Of a DNA stretch of 64,000 nucleotides, positions 63,507 through 64,000 are shown one piece after another. Position 1 is the first letter of the stretch. Each line of letters begins with the position of its first letter. This DNA is from Saccharospirillum alexandrii (GTDB lineage: Bacteria; Pseudomonadota; Gammaproteobacteria; Pseudomonadales; Natronospirillaceae). Where the stretch lies: contig NZ_RCIP01000004.1 in NCBI RefSeq assembly GCF_004000275.1, forward strand, positions 314,700 through 378,699, read 5' to 3'. Below the pieces are notes generated by a model, which worked only from the letters and a program-made list of their open reading frames with translations, was not told where the DNA came from and did not search any database. The position numbers and the translations under genes were made by a program.

Positions 63507-64000
63507 ATGTTGACGTGGTTCTTGCCCAATACTGAGGGTGATCAGGTTCGGGAGAAAGCAGTTGTGGTGTTTTGCCTGCTGGCGTTGCTGGTGGGCGCTT
63601 ACTCTCTGGTTAAATGGCGTGCCTTTGATGTAGGCGAGTTGCAGTTGACGGCCCTGATATTGATGGCGCTGGTGTTGCCGGTGCCGTTTCTGGTGCGCCA
63701 GGGGTATTCAGTGGTGCTCGGCGGCAATCTTGCCATTTTGGGCATGGCGGTTCATGCGCTGTATTCAGCCTATATGTTCGGTGGCATCGATTCGCAGTAT
63801 CTGTTGTGGATGGTCACCTTGATCGTGTTGGCTTATATGATGACCAATCCGTTGTGGGGCTCGGTTTGGTCGGCTGCGATGCTGTTGGTCGCGATCGTGT
63901 TTGTGCGTCTCAAGCTGACCGGGCATACCTTTCCCGAGCCACCTTTGACGGGCTCTGATCTCAATCGGGATATCGTCGTTGGATATCTGTTACCGGTAGT
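63507..64000 (+). CDS. N-terminal membrane region of a sensor protein (partial)
   Basis: The frame is open from the ATG at 63507 (GAGGTGG site) to the window end, 164 codons. It has about five hydrophobic segments: VVVFCLLALLVGAYSLV, LTALILMALVLPVPFLV, LGGNLAILGMAVHALYSA, YLLWMVTLIVLAYMMT and VWSAAMLLVAIVFV. The loop MFGGIDSQYLLWM resembles membrane input domains of histidine kinases, chemoreceptors or diguanylate cyclases. The output domain is beyond the edge. Confidence 0.7.
   Translation, partial: MLTWFLPNTEGDQVREKAVVVFCLLALLVGAYSLVKWRAFDVGELQLTALILMALVLPVPFLVRQGYSVVLGGNLAILGMAVHALYSAYMFGGIDSQYLLWMVTLIVLAYMMTNPLWGSVWSAAMLLVAIVFVRLKLTGHTFPEPPLTGSDLNRDIVVGYLLPV

Overview
The window reads as chromosomal DNA of a marine-type gammaproteobacterium. 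The evidence is the conserved order TIGR02449-zapA-ssrS(6S RNA)-fthC, an E. coli-type PepP/YgfB pair, class IIA fructose-bisphosphate aldolase next to pgk, and PA2778/PA2779 and DUF3461 families. I lean towards Oceanospirillales/Saccharospirillaceae or a Marinobacter-like organism, but this is inference from gene content. There is no rRNA, tRNA, CRISPR array, prophage or transposase. Genes are tightly packed, and several convergent pairs overlap at their 3' ends. Layout: 0-7 kb holds the 5' end of lpdA, a FrnE-like DsbA-family protein, a lone AAA ATPase, a lipoprotein, pepP, ygfB and the zapA-6S RNA-fthC block. 7-17 kb holds an EVE-domain protein, a cyclic-nucleotide-binding protein, a DUF218 protein, a MATE pump, modF, gdhA, an unusual KaiC-like/PEP-synthase-type fusion and a complete-looking fosA. 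17-24 kb holds an AraC/LysE pair, a thioredoxin-reductase-like/Rrf2 divergent pair with two matching operators, a GFA protein and the PA2779/PA2778 pair. 23-31 kb holds a GH116 beta-glucosidase, a GNAT-C39 peptidase fusion divergent from an RLAN-type RimK ligase, and a two-gene sensory operon (SUOX-fold protein plus hybrid histidine kinase). 31-39 kb holds carboxypeptidase M32, udk, pgk, fba and xylB, with four long intergenic hairpin elements between them. 39-53 kb holds a chemoreceptor, an AEC transporter, a solitary solute-binding protein, the aapJQMP polar amino-acid ABC transporter, a two-component system and a rimK-aspartoacylase pair. 53-64 kb holds mgtE, an AglEFG-type alpha-glucoside uptake cluster with LacI regulator and alpha-glucosidase, a sucrose phosphorylase, and the start of a membrane sensor. 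How parts work together: the aap region looks like a sensory-transport unit. A histidine kinase with a solute-binding-protein sensor domain and a sigma54 response regulator lie just upstream of aapJ. The aapJ upstream region shows a textbook sigma54 -24/-12 element, a full-match IHF site and three copies of a 17-bp partly palindromic site. The response regulator gene carries an in-frame TAG between its receiver and AAA+ domains. The sugar cluster would import alpha-glucosides, hydrolyse them with AglA, and phosphorolyse sucrose; three LacI-type operators lie before aglE and gtfA. The strongest leads for something new are the structure-conserved intergenic hairpin family, whose outer stems differ completely in sequence between copies yet always pair; the PA2779 protein with a Gly-Gly/transmembrane/Arg tail next to its peptidase; the GNAT-C39/RLAN-RimK pair; and the interrupted response regulator.
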